In this document: positions 46,526 to 55,766 of the stretch, piece after piece
Layout of the letters: every line of letters starts with the position of its first letter
Position numbering within the stretch: position 1 is the stretch's first letter
From: Alphaproteobacteria bacterium HGW-Alphaproteobacteria-4
GTDB taxonomy: Bacteria; Pseudomonadota; Alphaproteobacteria; Rhodobacterales; Rhodobacteraceae
Assembly: GCA_002842855.1 (NCBI GenBank)
Contig: PHEE01000014.1
Span: 25,957 to 89,956 of the forward strand
Length of the DNA stretch: 64,000 nt
Direction of reading: 5' to 3'
Position numbers and translations under genes: made by a program
Notes under the pieces: model-generated
Seen by the model: only the letters and a program-made list of their open reading frames with translations
What the model was told of the DNA's origin: nothing
The model's database searches: none

Positions 46526-47347
46526 TCAATCCTTGCGGGGCGGAATCGCGGCCAACACGGCTGCAAGGCTGTGCGTGGCCGAACCGGGGCGTAGCGGCTT
46601 TTGCTGGCTTTCGTGCGGCGCCCAGCCGGTGAGGTAGATCAGCTCGAAAGTGGCGGTGATGCGGCCGTTGCCATCGCCGAAGGTCTCGTCATAAAGCCGC
46701 GCGGCTTGGGCAAAAAGCGCGCGGGGGGTGGGCGCGCGGCGGCGCGCGGCCAGCGCGTTGCCCTCGCCCATGGCGCGCAGATCGGCCATCAGGTGCCCCA
46801 TGTCGCGGTAGCTGACCGGGCGGGCGGCGACATCGGCCACCGGCAGCGCAAAACCGGCGCGTTGCAGCAGCCCGCCAAGGTCACGAATTTCGGCCATTGG
46901 CAGCACACGGGGGCTGAGGCCGCCGCTCAGCTTCGCCTCGGCCTCGGCCAGCACAGCGCGCAATTCGGCCAGCGTCTGGCCGCCGAACATCACCGCAAGC
47001 AGCAGCCCATCGGGTGCCAGCGCGCGGCGGCATTGCACCAGTTGCCCCACGGGATCATTGGCCCAGTGCAGCGCCAGTGCGTGAACGACCAGATCATGCG
47101 CGCCGGGTTCGAGGTCGAGCACCTCGGCATCGGGCACGATTTTGGCTTGCGGCAGTATTCTTGCCCAAGGGTCGGCAAAACCCGTCACTACGGCGGGTGC
47201 CGTAAACCTTCTGTTAACCTCGTTGAGCCTTTCCTCGATCTCGGCGGCGGCATCTTCGTGCAAGAACAGCGCGGGGCCAGCGGCCAGGGCGCGGGCACGG
47301 TTGCGCAGCAGCGCGGCGCGGTCAGTAAGGGGGGGCGGCGTGGTCAT
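46526..47347 (-). CDS. Methyltransferase-like protein lacking the glycine-rich SAM loop
   Basis: 273 aa from the ATG at 47345-47347. The C-terminal half follows the BioC/NDUFAF5-like group (VHALALHWANDPVGQLVQ, LLAVMFGGQTLAELR, FELIYLTGWAPH). The usual motif I, with GxGxG, is absent: the equivalent region reads VVTGFADPWARILP. The protein may bind no SAM and act as an assembly factor, or bind it differently. Its ATG shares the CATG palindrome with the start of comF on the other strand. Confidence 0.8.
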   Translation of the reverse strand: MTTPPPLTDRAALLRNRARALAAGPALFLHEDAAAEIEERLNEVNRRFTAPAVVTGFADPWARILPQAKIVPDAEVLDLEPGAHDLVVHALALHWANDPVGQLVQCRRALAPDGLLLAVMFGGQTLAELRAVLAEAEAKLSGGLSPRVLPMAEIRDLGGLLQRAGFALPVADVAARPVSYRDMGHLMADLRAMGEGNALAARRRAPTPRALFAQAARLYDETFGDGNGRITATFELIYLTGWAPHESQQKPLRPGSATHSLAAVLAAIPPRKD

Positions 47348-48095
47348 GGGGCGCGACTTTACGGGGCTTCGGCGCGCGGCGCTAGGGGCGCTGCACCTGA
47401 TGTTTCCGCCCCGGTGCATCGCCTGCGGCGAGGGTGTCGGCACCGATTTCGGGCTTTGCGGCACCTGCTGGCGCGACACGCCCTTTGCCACCGGGCTGGT
47501 GTGCGACAAATGCGGGGTGCCGCTGCCGGGCACCGATGACGGCAAACCCGAGTTTTGCGACGATTGCCTGACGCTGGCGCGCCCTTGGCAGCGCGGCCGC
47601 GCGGCGTTGATCTACAAAGACACGGCGCGGCGCATGGTGCTGGCCTTCAAGCATGGCGACCGGCTTGACCTTTTGCGCCCGCTGGCGGGCTGGATGGGGC
47701 GCGCGGCGGTGCCAATTCTGGCGCCCGGCATGCTGGTGGTGCCGGTGCCGCTGCACCGGCGGCGGTTGCTCAAACGCCGCTACAACCAGTCGGCGCTGCT
47801 ATCGGGGGCGGTGGCGAAGGCGGCGGGGCTGGCGCACGCGCCCGACCTTTTGCAGCGCACCCGCGCCACGCCAAGCCAAGAGGGTCTGCACCGCGATGAT
47901 CGTTTTGCCAACCTTGCGGGCGCGGTGCGGGTGAACCCGCGGCGCGCGGCGGCGCTGGCGGGGCGGCATGTGCTGCTGGTCGATGACGTGATGACCTCGG
48001 GCGCCACTTTTGCCGCTTGTGCCGATGCCTGCCTTGCCGCAGGCGCCGAAAACGTTTCCGTGCTGGCTCTGGCGCGCGTTGCGAAGGATACCTAA
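47346..48095 (+). CDS. comF: ComF family phosphoribosyltransferase-like protein
   Basis: 249 aa from ATG at 47346 or GTG at 47340. A zinc finger of the double-CxxC kind (CIAC, CGTC, CDKC, CDDC) occupies residues about 20-75, followed by a PRTase domain with VLLVDDVMTSGATFAAC near residue 202. ComF proteins support DNA uptake in competent bacteria and may act in recombination or metabolism elsewhere. The start codon overlaps that of the divergent methyltransferase-like gene. Confidence 0.92.
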   Translation: MGRDFTGLRRAALGALHLMFPPRCIACGEGVGTDFGLCGTCWRDTPFATGLVCDKCGVPLPGTDDGKPEFCDDCLTLARPWQRGRAALIYKDTARRMVLAFKHGDRLDLLRPLAGWMGRAAVPILAPGMLVVPVPLHRRRLLKRRYNQSALLSGAVAKAAGLAHAPDLLQRTRATPSQEGLHRDDRFANLAGAVRVNPRRAAALAGRHVLLVDDVMTSGATFAACADACLAAGAENVSVLALARVAKDT

Positions 48096-48131
48096 ATCTC
48101 GCATAGTCGCAGCCAAGAGAAGGATTTGCCC

Positions 48132-48389
48132 ATGCAGCGCGTCGAAATCTACACCACCCGGTCGTGCCCCTACTGCCTTGCCGCCAAGTCGCTTCTGACC
48201 CGCAAGGGCGTGAAGTTCGAAGAAACCGATGTGGGCGCCGACCCCAACCTGCGCATGGCGATGACCAAGCGCGCAGGTGGCAAGCGCTCGGTGCCGCAGA
48301 TTTTTATTGCTGGCCAGCACGTTGGCGGTTGCGATGACATCCACGCGCTCGACCACCTTGGCAAACTTGACAAGCTGCTGGCGGGCTAG
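48132..48389 (+). CDS. grxC: Glutaredoxin 3
   Basis: 85 aa from the ATG at 48132, preceded by GAGAAGGA. The active site is CPYC (SCPYCLAAKS near residue 11), with the TVPQ-like SVPQIFI loop near 56 and GGCDD. It reduces disulfides and glutathionylated proteins with glutathione. It is followed 3 nt later by the nitrilase-family gene, so it heads a grxC-nit-marR unit. Confidence 0.95.
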   Translation: MQRVEIYTTRSCPYCLAAKSLLTRKGVKFEETDVGADPNLRMAMTKRAGGKRSVPQIFIAGQHVGGCDDIHALDHLGKLDKLLAG

Positions 48390-48392
48390 GGC

Positions 48393-49229
48393 GTGAAGGC
48401 CGCACTGATCCAGCTGTCTGTCAGCGATGACCCGGCAGCAAACCTGCCGGTGACGCTGGGTTTCGTGCGCGAGGCGGTGGCGGCAGGGGCAGGCTTTGTG
48501 CTGACGCCCGAGGCCACCAATATTCTCAGCTCTGACCGCGCGCATCAGCGGGCGGTGTTGCACCCCGAGGCAACAGACCCCACGCTGGCGGCGTTGCGCG
48601 CCGAGGCGGCGGCGGCGGGGGTCTGGCTGCTGATCGGATCGCTGGCGCTGAAAACCACCGCGGCGGATGGCCGCTTTGCCAACCGCAGCTTTCTGATTGC
48701 GCCCGATGGCGGCATTGCGGCGCGGTATGACAAGATTCACATGTTCGACGTGGATGTAAGCGCGACAGAAAGCTATCGCGAATCAGAAGGTTACCGCCCC
48801 GGCGCGGTTGCGGTGGTGGCGCCAACGCCGTTCGCACGGCTGGGCCTGTCGGTCTGCTATGATCTGCGCTTTCCCTACCTTTACCGCGCACTTGCCCATG
48901 CCGGGGCCGAGGTGCTCACCGTGCCCGCCGCCTTCAACGACACCACCGGGCAGGCGCATTGGGAGCCGCTTTTGCGCGCCCGTGCCATTGAAAACGGCGC
49001 CTATGTGCTGGCGCCTGCGCAATGCGGCAGCCACGCCGCGCACGGCGGGCGGCCAAGGCGCACCCATGGCCACAGCCTTGCCGTGGCGCCTTGGGGCGAG
49101 GTGCTGGCAGATGGCGGCACCGAGCCGGGGGTGCACCTTGTCACGCTTGATCTGGCCGAGGTTGCCCGCGCCCGTGCGCGCGTGCCCTCGCTGACCCACG
49201 ACCGGCCATTCGAGGTGCAAAAGGCATGA
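48393..49229 (+). CDS. Nitrilase-superfamily amidase (Nit1-like)
   Basis: 278 aa, GTG start 3 nt after the grxC stop. The catalytic Glu-Lys-Cys triad is seen in LTPEATNIL near residue 43, DKIHMFDVDV near 112 and SVCYDLRFP near 152. The C-terminal GRPRRTHGHSLAVAPWG is typical of the Nit1/omega-amidase branch, which hydrolyses deaminated glutathione or alpha-keto amides. Proximity to grxC fits thiol metabolism. Its stop overlaps the marR start. Confidence 0.9.
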   Translation: MKAALIQLSVSDDPAANLPVTLGFVREAVAAGAGFVLTPEATNILSSDRAHQRAVLHPEATDPTLAALRAEAAAAGVWLLIGSLALKTTAADGRFANRSFLIAPDGGIAARYDKIHMFDVDVSATESYRESEGYRPGAVAVVAPTPFARLGLSVCYDLRFPYLYRALAHAGAEVLTVPAAFNDTTGQAHWEPLLRARAIENGAYVLAPAQCGSHAAHGGRPRRTHGHSLAVAPWGEVLADGGTEPGVHLVTLDLAEVARARARVPSLTHDRPFEVQKA

Positions 49230-49669
49230 GCGACACCACCGACACGCTTGCCGCAGCGCTTTTTTCCGAAGTCTTCATGACCGACCAACTCGCGCGCAGC
49301 AGGGTTTCGCGGGCGTTGCCCAAGGGCATGGAAATTTCGCATTTCTCGGTTCTCAACCACCTTGCCCACAGCCCCGAGGAACGCACCCCGGCGCAGCTTG
49401 CTGCCACCTTTCACATCACCCGTGGTGCCATGACCAACACCCTGACCAAGCTTGTCTGGGCCGGGCATGTGCATATTCGCCCCGATTGGGATGATGCGCG
49501 GCGCAAGTTCGTGTCGATCAGCCCGGCAGGCCGCGCCGCGCGCGATGCCGCGGTTGCGGCCTTCATGCCGGTCATTGCCGACCTCGTGCGCGGCATCGGC
49601 CCCGAAAAGGTGCGCGCGGTGCTGCCGGTACTGCGCGAGTTGCGCGCGCGGCTTGAGGAGCCGATCTGA
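49226..49669 (+). CDS. MarR family transcriptional regulator
   Basis: 147 aa. Winged-helix DNA-binding region HFSVLNHLAHSPEERTPAQLAATFHIT (residues 34-60) and the wing with DWDDARRKFVSISPAG (residues about 84-99) are clear. MarR proteins are dimeric repressors responsive to small molecules or redox stress. The gene overlaps the nitrilase gene, so it may control the grxC-nit unit, though no operator is obvious. Confidence 0.92.
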   Translation: MSDTTDTLAAALFSEVFMTDQLARSRVSRALPKGMEISHFSVLNHLAHSPEERTPAQLAATFHITRGAMTNTLTKLVWAGHVHIRPDWDDARRKFVSISPAGRAARDAAVAAFMPVIADLVRGIGPEKVRAVLPVLRELRARLEEPI

Positions 49670-49679
49670 CGCCTGCGCG

Positions 49680-50555
49680 TCAGATCAGCCCGGCGTGGCG
49701 CATCGCGGCGTCGATTGCGGCCCTGGTGCCATCAAGCAGCGTGGTCAGCGGCAACCGCACCGTTTCACCGCAAAGCCCGAGCTTCGAAAGCGCGTATTTC
49801 GCCCCCACCAGCCCCGGTTCAATGAAGATCGCGGTGTGCAGCGGCATAAGTTTGTCCTGATACTCCAGCGCCTTGGCGTAATCCCCCGCGAGCATTGCCA
49901 CCTGAAACTCGGCGCAAAGCCGCGGCGCCACGTTTGCGGTGACCGAAATACAGCCCACGCCGCCATGCGCATTGAAGGCAAGCGCGGTGGCGTCTTCGCC
50001 CGAAAGCTGGATGAAATCGGGCCCGCAGGTCTGGCGCTGCATGCTGACGCGCTCGATCTTGCCGGTGGCGTCTTTCACCCCCACGATGCGGGGCAGACGC
50101 GCCAATTCGCCCATCGTCTCGGGTGTCATGTCCACAACCGAGCGGCCGGGGATATTGTAGATGATGATCGGCAAGGTGCAGGCATCATGCATGGCGGCGA
50201 AATGCGCGACCATGCCGCGCTGTGTGGGCTTGTTGTAATAGGGCGTCACCACCAGCGCGGCGTCGGCCCCAACTGCCTGCATCTCGCGGATCAGGCCAAC
50301 TGCGTGGGCGGTGGCATTTGACCCCGCGCCCGCGATCACCGGGATACGCCCGGCGGCGGCCTTTACCACCTCGGCCACGACTTTTACGTGTTCGTCATGG
50401 CTGAGTGTCGGGCTTTCGCCGGTGGTGCCGCAGGGCACCAACGCGTGGCTTCCTTCATCAATGTGCCATTCCACCAGCTTCTTCAAAGCGTCCAGATCCA
50501 GTGCGCCGCCCTTGGTGAACGGCGTGACCAGTGCAGGGATCGACCCTTTGAACAT
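49680..50555 (-). CDS. dapA: 4-Hydroxy-tetrahydrodipicolinate synthase
   Basis: 291 aa, ATG preceded by [20 protein letters not shown] is near residue 43, the catalytic Tyr is in YYNKPTQRG near 133, and the Schiff-base Lys is in [12 protein letters not shown] near 162. The enzyme condenses pyruvate with aspartate semialdehyde in lysine/DAP synthesis, which feeds peptidoglycan. It is convergent with marR and divergent from slt. Confidence 0.96.
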   Translation of the reverse strand: MFKGSIPALVTPFTKGGALDLDALKKLVEWHIDEGSHALVPCGTTGESPTLSHDEHVKVVAEVVKAAAGRIPVIAGAGSNATAHAVGLIREMQAVGADAALVVTPYYNKPTQRGMVAHFAAMHDACTLPIIIYNIPGRSVVDMTPETMGELARLPRIVGVKDATGKIERVSMQRQTCGPDFIQLSGEDATALAFNAHGGVGCISVTANVAPRLCAEFQVAMLAGDYAKALEYQDKLMPLHTAIFIEPGLVGAKYALSKLGLCGETVRLPLTTLLDGTRAAIDAAMRHAGLI

Positions 50556-50701
50556 GACACGCTCCTTCTGGATTTGGGCGGTTGCGCCCGGATGAAACCG
50601 GCGCGGACCCTAGCCGAGCCGGGGGCGTTTGCCAAGTTTGTGTCTTGCGCGAGGCGCTCATGGCAGGCAGTTAGGAAGAAAATAGATCGAGCCGAGGCCC
50701 A

Positions 50702-52627
50702 ATGTTCGCACGCACCTGGTTTTTCGCCGCGCTTTTTGCCGTTTCCGCCGCCGTAGTCGTGGCGCCAAACCCCGCGAATGCAGAGGATGCACCAGCGTTG
50801 GCGCGCGCAATGGCGGCGATCGACGCAAAGGATTGGGCCAAGGCGCAACTTGAAGGGTCTGCTGCGGGCCCGTTGTCGCGCGATATCGTCGAATGGCACC
50901 GGCTGCGCGCGGGCGAGGGCACGTTTCCCGAATATGCCTCGTTTGCGGCCCGGAATGCCGATTGGCCCGGCATGCCCTTGCTGCGCAAGGCAGGCGAGGC
51001 GAAGCTGGGCGGGGCCGCCGCCGCCGAGATCAGGGCATGGTTCAGGCCGCTTGCGCCACAGACCGGCACCGGGGCGCTGGCGCTGGTCGCAGCGGGCGGT
51101 GACGTGGCCGAGGTCGTGCGCGCGTGGCGCAACCTTTCTTTGACCGCGGCCGAACACGCCGCATTTCTTGCCGCGCATGGGCAGGCACTGGCCGACCATC
51201 ACGGCGGGCGCATGCAGATGCTGCTTGACAGCGGGCTGCTTGATCAGGCGCGCTGGATGCTTGATCTGGTCAGCGCGAACACCCGCGCGGTGGCAAAGGC
51301 GCGCATCGCATTGCAGGCCAACGAGAACGGTGTTGACGCGCTGATCGCGGCGGTTCCACCCGCGATGGCAGGTTCGTCTGGCCTCGCGCGTGACAGGGCG
51401 GCGTGGCGGTTGCGCAAAGGCAACCCAGATGGTGCCGCCGACCTGATTCTGGAACGGTCTGCAAACGCCGAGTCGCTTGGAACGCCCGAACTTTGGGCGG
51501 ATATGCGCGCGCGCATTGTGCGCGATGATCTGCGCGCGGGTAACTACACCCGTGCCTACCGCCTCGCTTCGCGCAACCGCATGAGCGCGGGTGGCGACTA
51601 TGCCGATCTTGAATGGCTCGCGGGCTATGCCGCGCTGAAGCTTGGCGACGCGGGGGCGGCACTTGGGCATTTCAAGGCGCTAGAGGCGGCGGTGAAAAGC
51701 CCGATCAGCATGGGGCGCGCGGGCTATTGGCAGGGCCGCGCGCACGAGGCTGCGGGCAACGCCGAAGCAGCCCGGGCGGCCTACGCGATGGGCGCGCGCT
51801 ATCAAACGTCGTATTACGGATTGCTGGCTGCCGAACGCGCCGGGCTGCCGCCCGACCCTGCGCTGGCGGGTACCCAAACCCTGCCCGACTGGCGCAATGC
51901 GGCGTTCACCGGATCGTCGGTGTTTCAGGCGGCGGTGCTGTTGCGCGCGGCGGGGGCCGATATCCTTGCCAAGCGCTTTTTCCTGCACCTCGGCGAAAGC
52001 CTTTCGGATGATGACCTGGCGCGGCTGGCAAGCCTCATGCTGGAATGGAAAGATGCGCATCTTGCACTGGTCATTGCCAAGGCCGCCGCTGACCGGGGCA
52101 TTGAACTGGTGCCGGCCTATTACCCGCTTTCGGGGATGGAGAAGCTCGACCTTGGCATTCCGCCTGACCTTCTGTTGGCCATCACCCGGCGCGAAAGCGA
52201 ATTCAACCCGAGCGTCATTTCCAGTGCCGGCGCGCGCGGTCTTATGCAGGTGATGCCAGCCACCGGGCGCGAGACGGCGGCCAAGATCGGGCTGCCTTTC
52301 ACGCTCGACCGCTTGCTGGCCGACGGTGAATACAACTCGCGGCTCGCCTCGGCCTACATTGCGGGGCTGCGCGCCGAGTTTGGTCCGGCGCTGGCGCTGG
52401 TGACGGCGGGGTATAATGCCGGCCCGGGGCGGCCACGCCGCTGGATGGGCGAGCGCGGCGACCCGCGCCTTGATTCGGTGGATGTGATAGACTGGGTCGA
52501 AATGATCCCCTTTGCCGAAACCCGCAACTACGTCATGCGGGTATCGGAAAGCGTGGCGGTCTATCGCGCGCGGCTGGCGGGCGTTTCAGGCCCGGTGAAG
52601 ATGACCGACATGCTTAAAGGCCGCTGA
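50702..52627 (+). CDS. slt: Soluble lytic murein transglycosylase
   Basis: 641 aa. A signal peptide (residues about 1-24) precedes a long alpha-superhelical U/L-domain (about 25-470) and a C-terminal SLT domain whose catalytic glutamate is in TRRESEFNP near residue 499, followed by GARGLMQVMPATG and GYNAGPGR. It cleaves glycan strands with 1,6-anhydroMurNAc formation in the periplasm. The DMT transporter gene is convergent, 4 nt away. Confidence 0.95.
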   Translation: MFARTWFFAALFAVSAAVVVAPNPANAEDAPALARAMAAIDAKDWAKAQLEGSAAGPLSRDIVEWHRLRAGEGTFPEYASFAARNADWPGMPLLRKAGEAKLGGAAAAEIRAWFRPLAPQTGTGALALVAAGGDVAEVVRAWRNLSLTAAEHAAFLAAHGQALADHHGGRMQMLLDSGLLDQARWMLDLVSANTRAVAKARIALQANENGVDALIAAVPPAMAGSSGLARDRAAWRLRKGNPDGAADLILERSANAESLGTPELWADMRARIVRDDLRAGNYTRAYRLASRNRMSAGGDYADLEWLAGYAALKLGDAGAALGHFKALEAAVKSPISMGRAGYWQGRAHEAAGNAEAARAAYAMGARYQTSYYGLLAAERAGLPPDPALAGTQTLPDWRNAAFTGSSVFQAAVLLRAAGADILAKRFFLHLGESLSDDDLARLASLMLEWKDAHLALVIAKAAADRGIELVPAYYPLSGMEKLDLGIPPDLLLAITRRESEFNPSVISSAGARGLMQVMPATGRETAAKIGLPFTLDRLLADGEYNSRLASAYIAGLRAEFGPALALVTAGYNAGPGRPRRWMGERGDPRLDSVDVIDWVEMIPFAETRNYVMRVSESVAVYRARLAGVSGPVKMTDMLKGR

Positions 52628-52631
52628 TCCG

Positions 52632-53507
52632 TCAGCTCTTTTGCGCCACCACCCGCGCGCGCCAAAGCGTGAACAGGCCCGCGCCCACCACCACCACCGC
52701 GCCCACCGCCACTTCGGGGCGCAACACCTCATGGAAAACGGTGATGCCCAGCACGGCGATGAAAACCAGTTGCAGGTAGGCAAAGGGCTGAATGGCGCTT
52801 GCCTCGGCTGCTTCGTAGGCCTTGATCAGCAGCCAGTGCGCGGTGATTGCGGTGATGCAAAGCAGGCCCATCCAGCCCCAATCGGGCACGCGCATCGGTT
52901 CCCAGAACCAGATGCCCGCTGCTGTCGCGGCCAGCGCGCCGACTGTGCCGGTCCAGAAAAACGATACTGCCGCGCTGTCTTTGCGCGCCACATAGCGGGT
53001 AAGCAGGCTGTAAAGCGCGAACATGAAGGCCGCGAGCAGCGGGATCAGGGCGGCGGGCGAGAACACCTTGATGCCGGGTTGCAGGATGATCAGCACCCCC
53101 GCAAAGCCGATGCCGATTGCCACCCACCGCCGCCAGCCCACGCGCTCGCCCAACACCGGGCCAGACAGGGCGGCGACCAGCAACGGGTAGCTGACAAAAA
53201 CCGCGTGGGTTTCAACAAGGCCGAGAATGACGAAGGCCTGCACCGTCACGATCACCTCGAAGATGAGCAGCAGCGCGCGCCCCGCTTGCACCAGCGGCTG
53301 CGCGCTGCGCGCGGCGGCGCGCATGCCGCCGGGCTGGCGCGCTGCCAGTGCCACCACGAAAAGCGCGAATGCCCAGTAACGGATCATCACCACCATATAG
53401 ACGTTGTAAGTGCCCGCGAGGTGGCGCGAGATGCCGTCTTGCAGCGCGAAGATCAGCGTTGCGCCGATCATCATTGCCACGCCCTTACGGGTGTTTTGTG
53501 GGGTCAT
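52632..53507 (-). CDS. DMT (EamA) family transporter
   Basis: 291 aa from the ATG at 53505-53507. Ten predicted membrane helices in two EamA repeats are visible; the sequence begins KGVAMMIGATLIFALQDGISRHLA, a typical DMT first helix. The substrate is unknown (families include metabolite and S-adenosylmethionine carriers). Its ATG overlaps the mnmD stop. Confidence 0.93.
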   Translation of the reverse strand: MTPQNTRKGVAMMIGATLIFALQDGISRHLAGTYNVYMVVMIRYWAFALFVVALAARQPGGMRAAARSAQPLVQAGRALLLIFEVIVTVQAFVILGLVETHAVFVSYPLLVAALSGPVLGERVGWRRWVAIGIGFAGVLIILQPGIKVFSPAALIPLLAAFMFALYSLLTRYVARKDSAAVSFFWTGTVGALAATAAGIWFWEPMRVPDWGWMGLLCITAITAHWLLIKAYEAAEASAIQPFAYLQLVFIAVLGITVFHEVLRPEVAVGAVVVVGAGLFTLWRARVVAQKS

Positions 53508-54184
53508 GCCCGGGTCTCCAGCCGGCCTGCGGCCATATGTCGCTTGCGGCCGTGTCCCGGCAGGCGCGTAACCGCAAACCCCGCCGCCTGCAAGGCGCGC
53601 CGCACATGGCCAGCCGCCGTATAGGTGGCAAAGGTGCCACCCGGTGCGGTGTGGCGGGCGACCTCGGCCATCAGTTCGGGTGACCACAGCTCGGGGTTGC
53701 GGGCGGGCGAGAAGCCATCAAGAAACCACGCATCAGCAGCGCCCCGCCAGCGCGGCAGGGTTTCGCGCGCATCGCCGACGATGACCTCGACCGCCAGCGC
53801 GCCAAGCGTGAAGTGCCTTTCGCCATTGGCCCATGCCGCAAGGAAGGGTCCGGCGACAGCGAAAGCCTCGGGGAAGGCGCCAAGCGCGCGGGCGATATCG
53901 GGTGCGGCCAGCGGGAAGGCCTCGAAACTGGTGAACTGCACCGGGCCGGGGCAGTCGCCTTGGCAGGCAAGCGCCAGAGCCAGCATGTTCAGCCCGGTGC
54001 CAAAGCCAAGCTCGGCCACATGAAAGCCGGGCCGCAGCCGCACCGGCAGGTCATTGCCCGCCAAAAACACATGGCGGCATTCGGCAAGGCCGTTTTCAAT
54101 GCTGAAATAGGGGTCGTCGAAGCGCGTTGAAACGGGCAGGTCGCCCGCGCGCCATTCAAGCCCGCTCTGGTCTCGGTTCTGCAT
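53504..54184 (-). CDS. mnmD: tRNA mnm5s2U34 methyltransferase MnmD (stand-alone)
   Basis: 226 aa from the ATG at 54182-54184 (MQNRDQSGLEW); an earlier start is open but overlaps the opposite gene. The SAM motif is ELGFGTGLNMLAL near residue 56, and DAWFLDGFSPARNPELWS near 153 is the signature of the MnmC N-terminal domain. In E. coli this domain is fused to a FAD oxidase in MnmC; here it is separate. It makes the last methylation at wobble U34 of tRNAs for Lys, Glu, Gln, Leu and Arg. Confidence 0.92.
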   Translation of the reverse strand: MQNRDQSGLEWRAGDLPVSTRFDDPYFSIENGLAECRHVFLAGNDLPVRLRPGFHVAELGFGTGLNMLALALACQGDCPGPVQFTSFEAFPLAAPDIARALGAFPEAFAVAGPFLAAWANGERHFTLGALAVEVIVGDARETLPRWRGAADAWFLDGFSPARNPELWSPELMAEVARHTAPGGTFATYTAAGHVRRALQAAGFAVTRLPGHGRKRHMAAGRLETRA

Positions 54185-54228
54185 CTGGTCTACCCCTCGC
54201 GGCGCGACAGTGGCGAAGGGCATGGGCA

Positions 54229-55272
54229 ATGGCAACGGTTGATGTGACGGTGCGCGGCGGCGGTGTTTTCGGGCTTTCGGTGGCGTGGGAATGCGCGCGG
54301 CGCGGCGCGCGGGTGCGGTTGATCGAGACTACGCGCATTGGCGCCGGGGCAAGTGGCGGCGTCGTGGGGGCGCTGGCGCCGCATGTGCCCGAACAGTGGA
54401 ACGCCAAGAAGCAATTCCAGTTTGAAAGCCTGGTGATGGCGGGCGATTTCTGGGGCGGGGTGACCGAGGCGGGCGGCGCCCAGACCGGATTCGCGCGCGT
54501 TGGCCGGTTACAGCCATTGGCCGATGCGGCGGCCGCGGCACTGGCCGAGGGGCGGGTGGCAGGCGCCGCCGAGCATTGGCAGGGGCAGGGCATCTGGCGC
54601 GTAGCGCCGGTGGCCGAGTTCGGCGTGCTGGCGCCGGTCAGCCCGACCGGGCTTGTCGTGCACGACACGCTGAGCGCGCGCGCCAACCCGCGCCTGCTTG
54701 GCCCCGCGCTGGTCGCGGCAATCCGCGCCAAGGGCGGCGAGATCGTCATTGGTGAGGGCCCGGATGAGGGCGCGGTGGTATGGGCCACCGGAATTGACGG
54801 GCTGGGCGCGCTTTCGGCAGCGTTCGGCAAGCAGGTTGGTAACGGGGTAAAAGGCCAAGCGGCGATTCTGGGCTTTGACGCAGGCACGGTGCCGCAGGTC
54901 TTTGCCGACGGTCTGCTGATCGTGCCGCACGCCAACGGCACCGTCGCGGTAGGATCAACCGCCGAAAAGCGCTATGACGCGCCCGACACCACCGACGAAC
55001 AGCTTGACGCTGTGCTTGCCCGCGCCAGGGCGCTTTGCCCCGATCTGGCCGACGCACCTGTGCTGGAGCGCTGGGCCGGGGTGCGCCCGCGTGCAGCGAC
55101 AATGGCGCCGGTATTGGGCGCGTGGCCGGGGCGCACCGGGCACTATGTGGCCAATGGCGGCTTCAAGATCGGCTTTGGCATGGCGCCCAAGGTGGCTGAA
55201 GTGATGGCCGATCTGCTGCTGGAGGGGCGCGACGCGATTCCCGCTGGTTTCCGGGTTGAGGACTGCGTTTGA
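54229..55272 (+). CDS. FAD-dependent DAO-type oxidase, candidate MnmC2 partner
   Basis: 347 aa from the ATG at 54229. The FAD motif is RGGGVFGLSVAWE near residue 8, and the protein is a D-amino-acid-oxidase fold with NGGFKIGFGMAPK near the C-terminus. In E. coli MnmC this fold removes the carboxymethyl group from cmnm5U. Here it is divergent from mnmD with 44 bp between starts, so the two may be functional halves of a split MnmC. A general amino-acid or glycine oxidase is the alternative. Confidence 0.85.
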   Translation: MATVDVTVRGGGVFGLSVAWECARRGARVRLIETTRIGAGASGGVVGALAPHVPEQWNAKKQFQFESLVMAGDFWGGVTEAGGAQTGFARVGRLQPLADAAAAALAEGRVAGAAEHWQGQGIWRVAPVAEFGVLAPVSPTGLVVHDTLSARANPRLLGPALVAAIRAKGGEIVIGEGPDEGAVVWATGIDGLGALSAAFGKQVGNGVKGQAAILGFDAGTVPQVFADGLLIVPHANGTVAVGSTAEKRYDAPDTTDEQLDAVLARARALCPDLADAPVLERWAGVRPRAATMAPVLGAWPGRTGHYVANGGFKIGFGMAPKVAEVMADLLLEGRDAIPAGFRVEDCV

Positions 55273-55274
55273 GC

Positions 55275-55310
55275 GCGGGGGCGCCGCCCCCGCACCCCCG
55301 GGGTATTTGC
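55275..55310. repeat. Inverted copy of the CAAATA/GGGGG intergenic repeat with GC hairpin
   Basis: GCGGGGG-CGCCG-CCCCCGC (55275-55293) followed by ACCCCCGGGGTATTTGC. Reversed, the second part reads GCAAATACCCCGGGGGT, close to CCAAATATCCTCGGGGGG at 15714. It lies between convergent genes and can act as a terminator. Confidence 0.6.
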
Positions 55311-55323
55311 GCATTGAAGATGA

Positions 55324-55764
55324 CTACCAGCGGGTCAATGCGTCTTCATCCGAGTCCTTTGCCTTGACCCAATCGCCGCCCTGATCGGTGATTTCCTTTT
55401 TCCAGAACGGCGCCCGGGATTTGAGATAGTCCATCAGAAACTCGGCCGCCGCGAAGGCCTCGGCGCGGTGGCGCGCGGCGGTGGCGACCATCATGATCGG
55501 TTCGCCGGGTGTGAGGTGGCCAAAGCGGTGGATGACGCGGCAATCTACAAGTTGCCAGCGGGCGACGGCCTCATCGACCATCGCGGTGATCGCGGCCTCG
55601 GTCATGCCGGGGTAATGTTCGATGTCGAGGGCGACAAGCTGCCCGGTGTCATCACGCACAAGGCCGGTGAAGCTGACCGTGGCGCCGATGTCGTGGCGCC
55701 CCCTGGCGAAGCCGGCGAGTTCGGTTGCAGGGTCGAACGGGGCGGTCTGAACCTGCACGCGCAT
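55324..55764 (-). CDS. moaE: Molybdopterin synthase catalytic subunit MoaE
   Basis: 146 aa. The MoaE features are GATVSFTGLVRDD near residue 27, LDIEHYPGMTE, HRFGHLTPGEP and KSRAPFWKKE near 114, with the active-site lysines. With MoaD it converts precursor Z (cPMP) to molybdopterin. It lies 2 nt after moaD in a pgsA-moaD-moaE order. Confidence 0.95.
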   Translation of the reverse strand: MRVQVQTAPFDPATELAGFARGRHDIGATVSFTGLVRDDTGQLVALDIEHYPGMTEAAITAMVDEAVARWQLVDCRVIHRFGHLTPGEPIMMVATAARHRAEAFAAAEFLMDYLKSRAPFWKKEITDQGGDWVKAKDSDEDALTRW

Positions 55765-55766
55765 CG

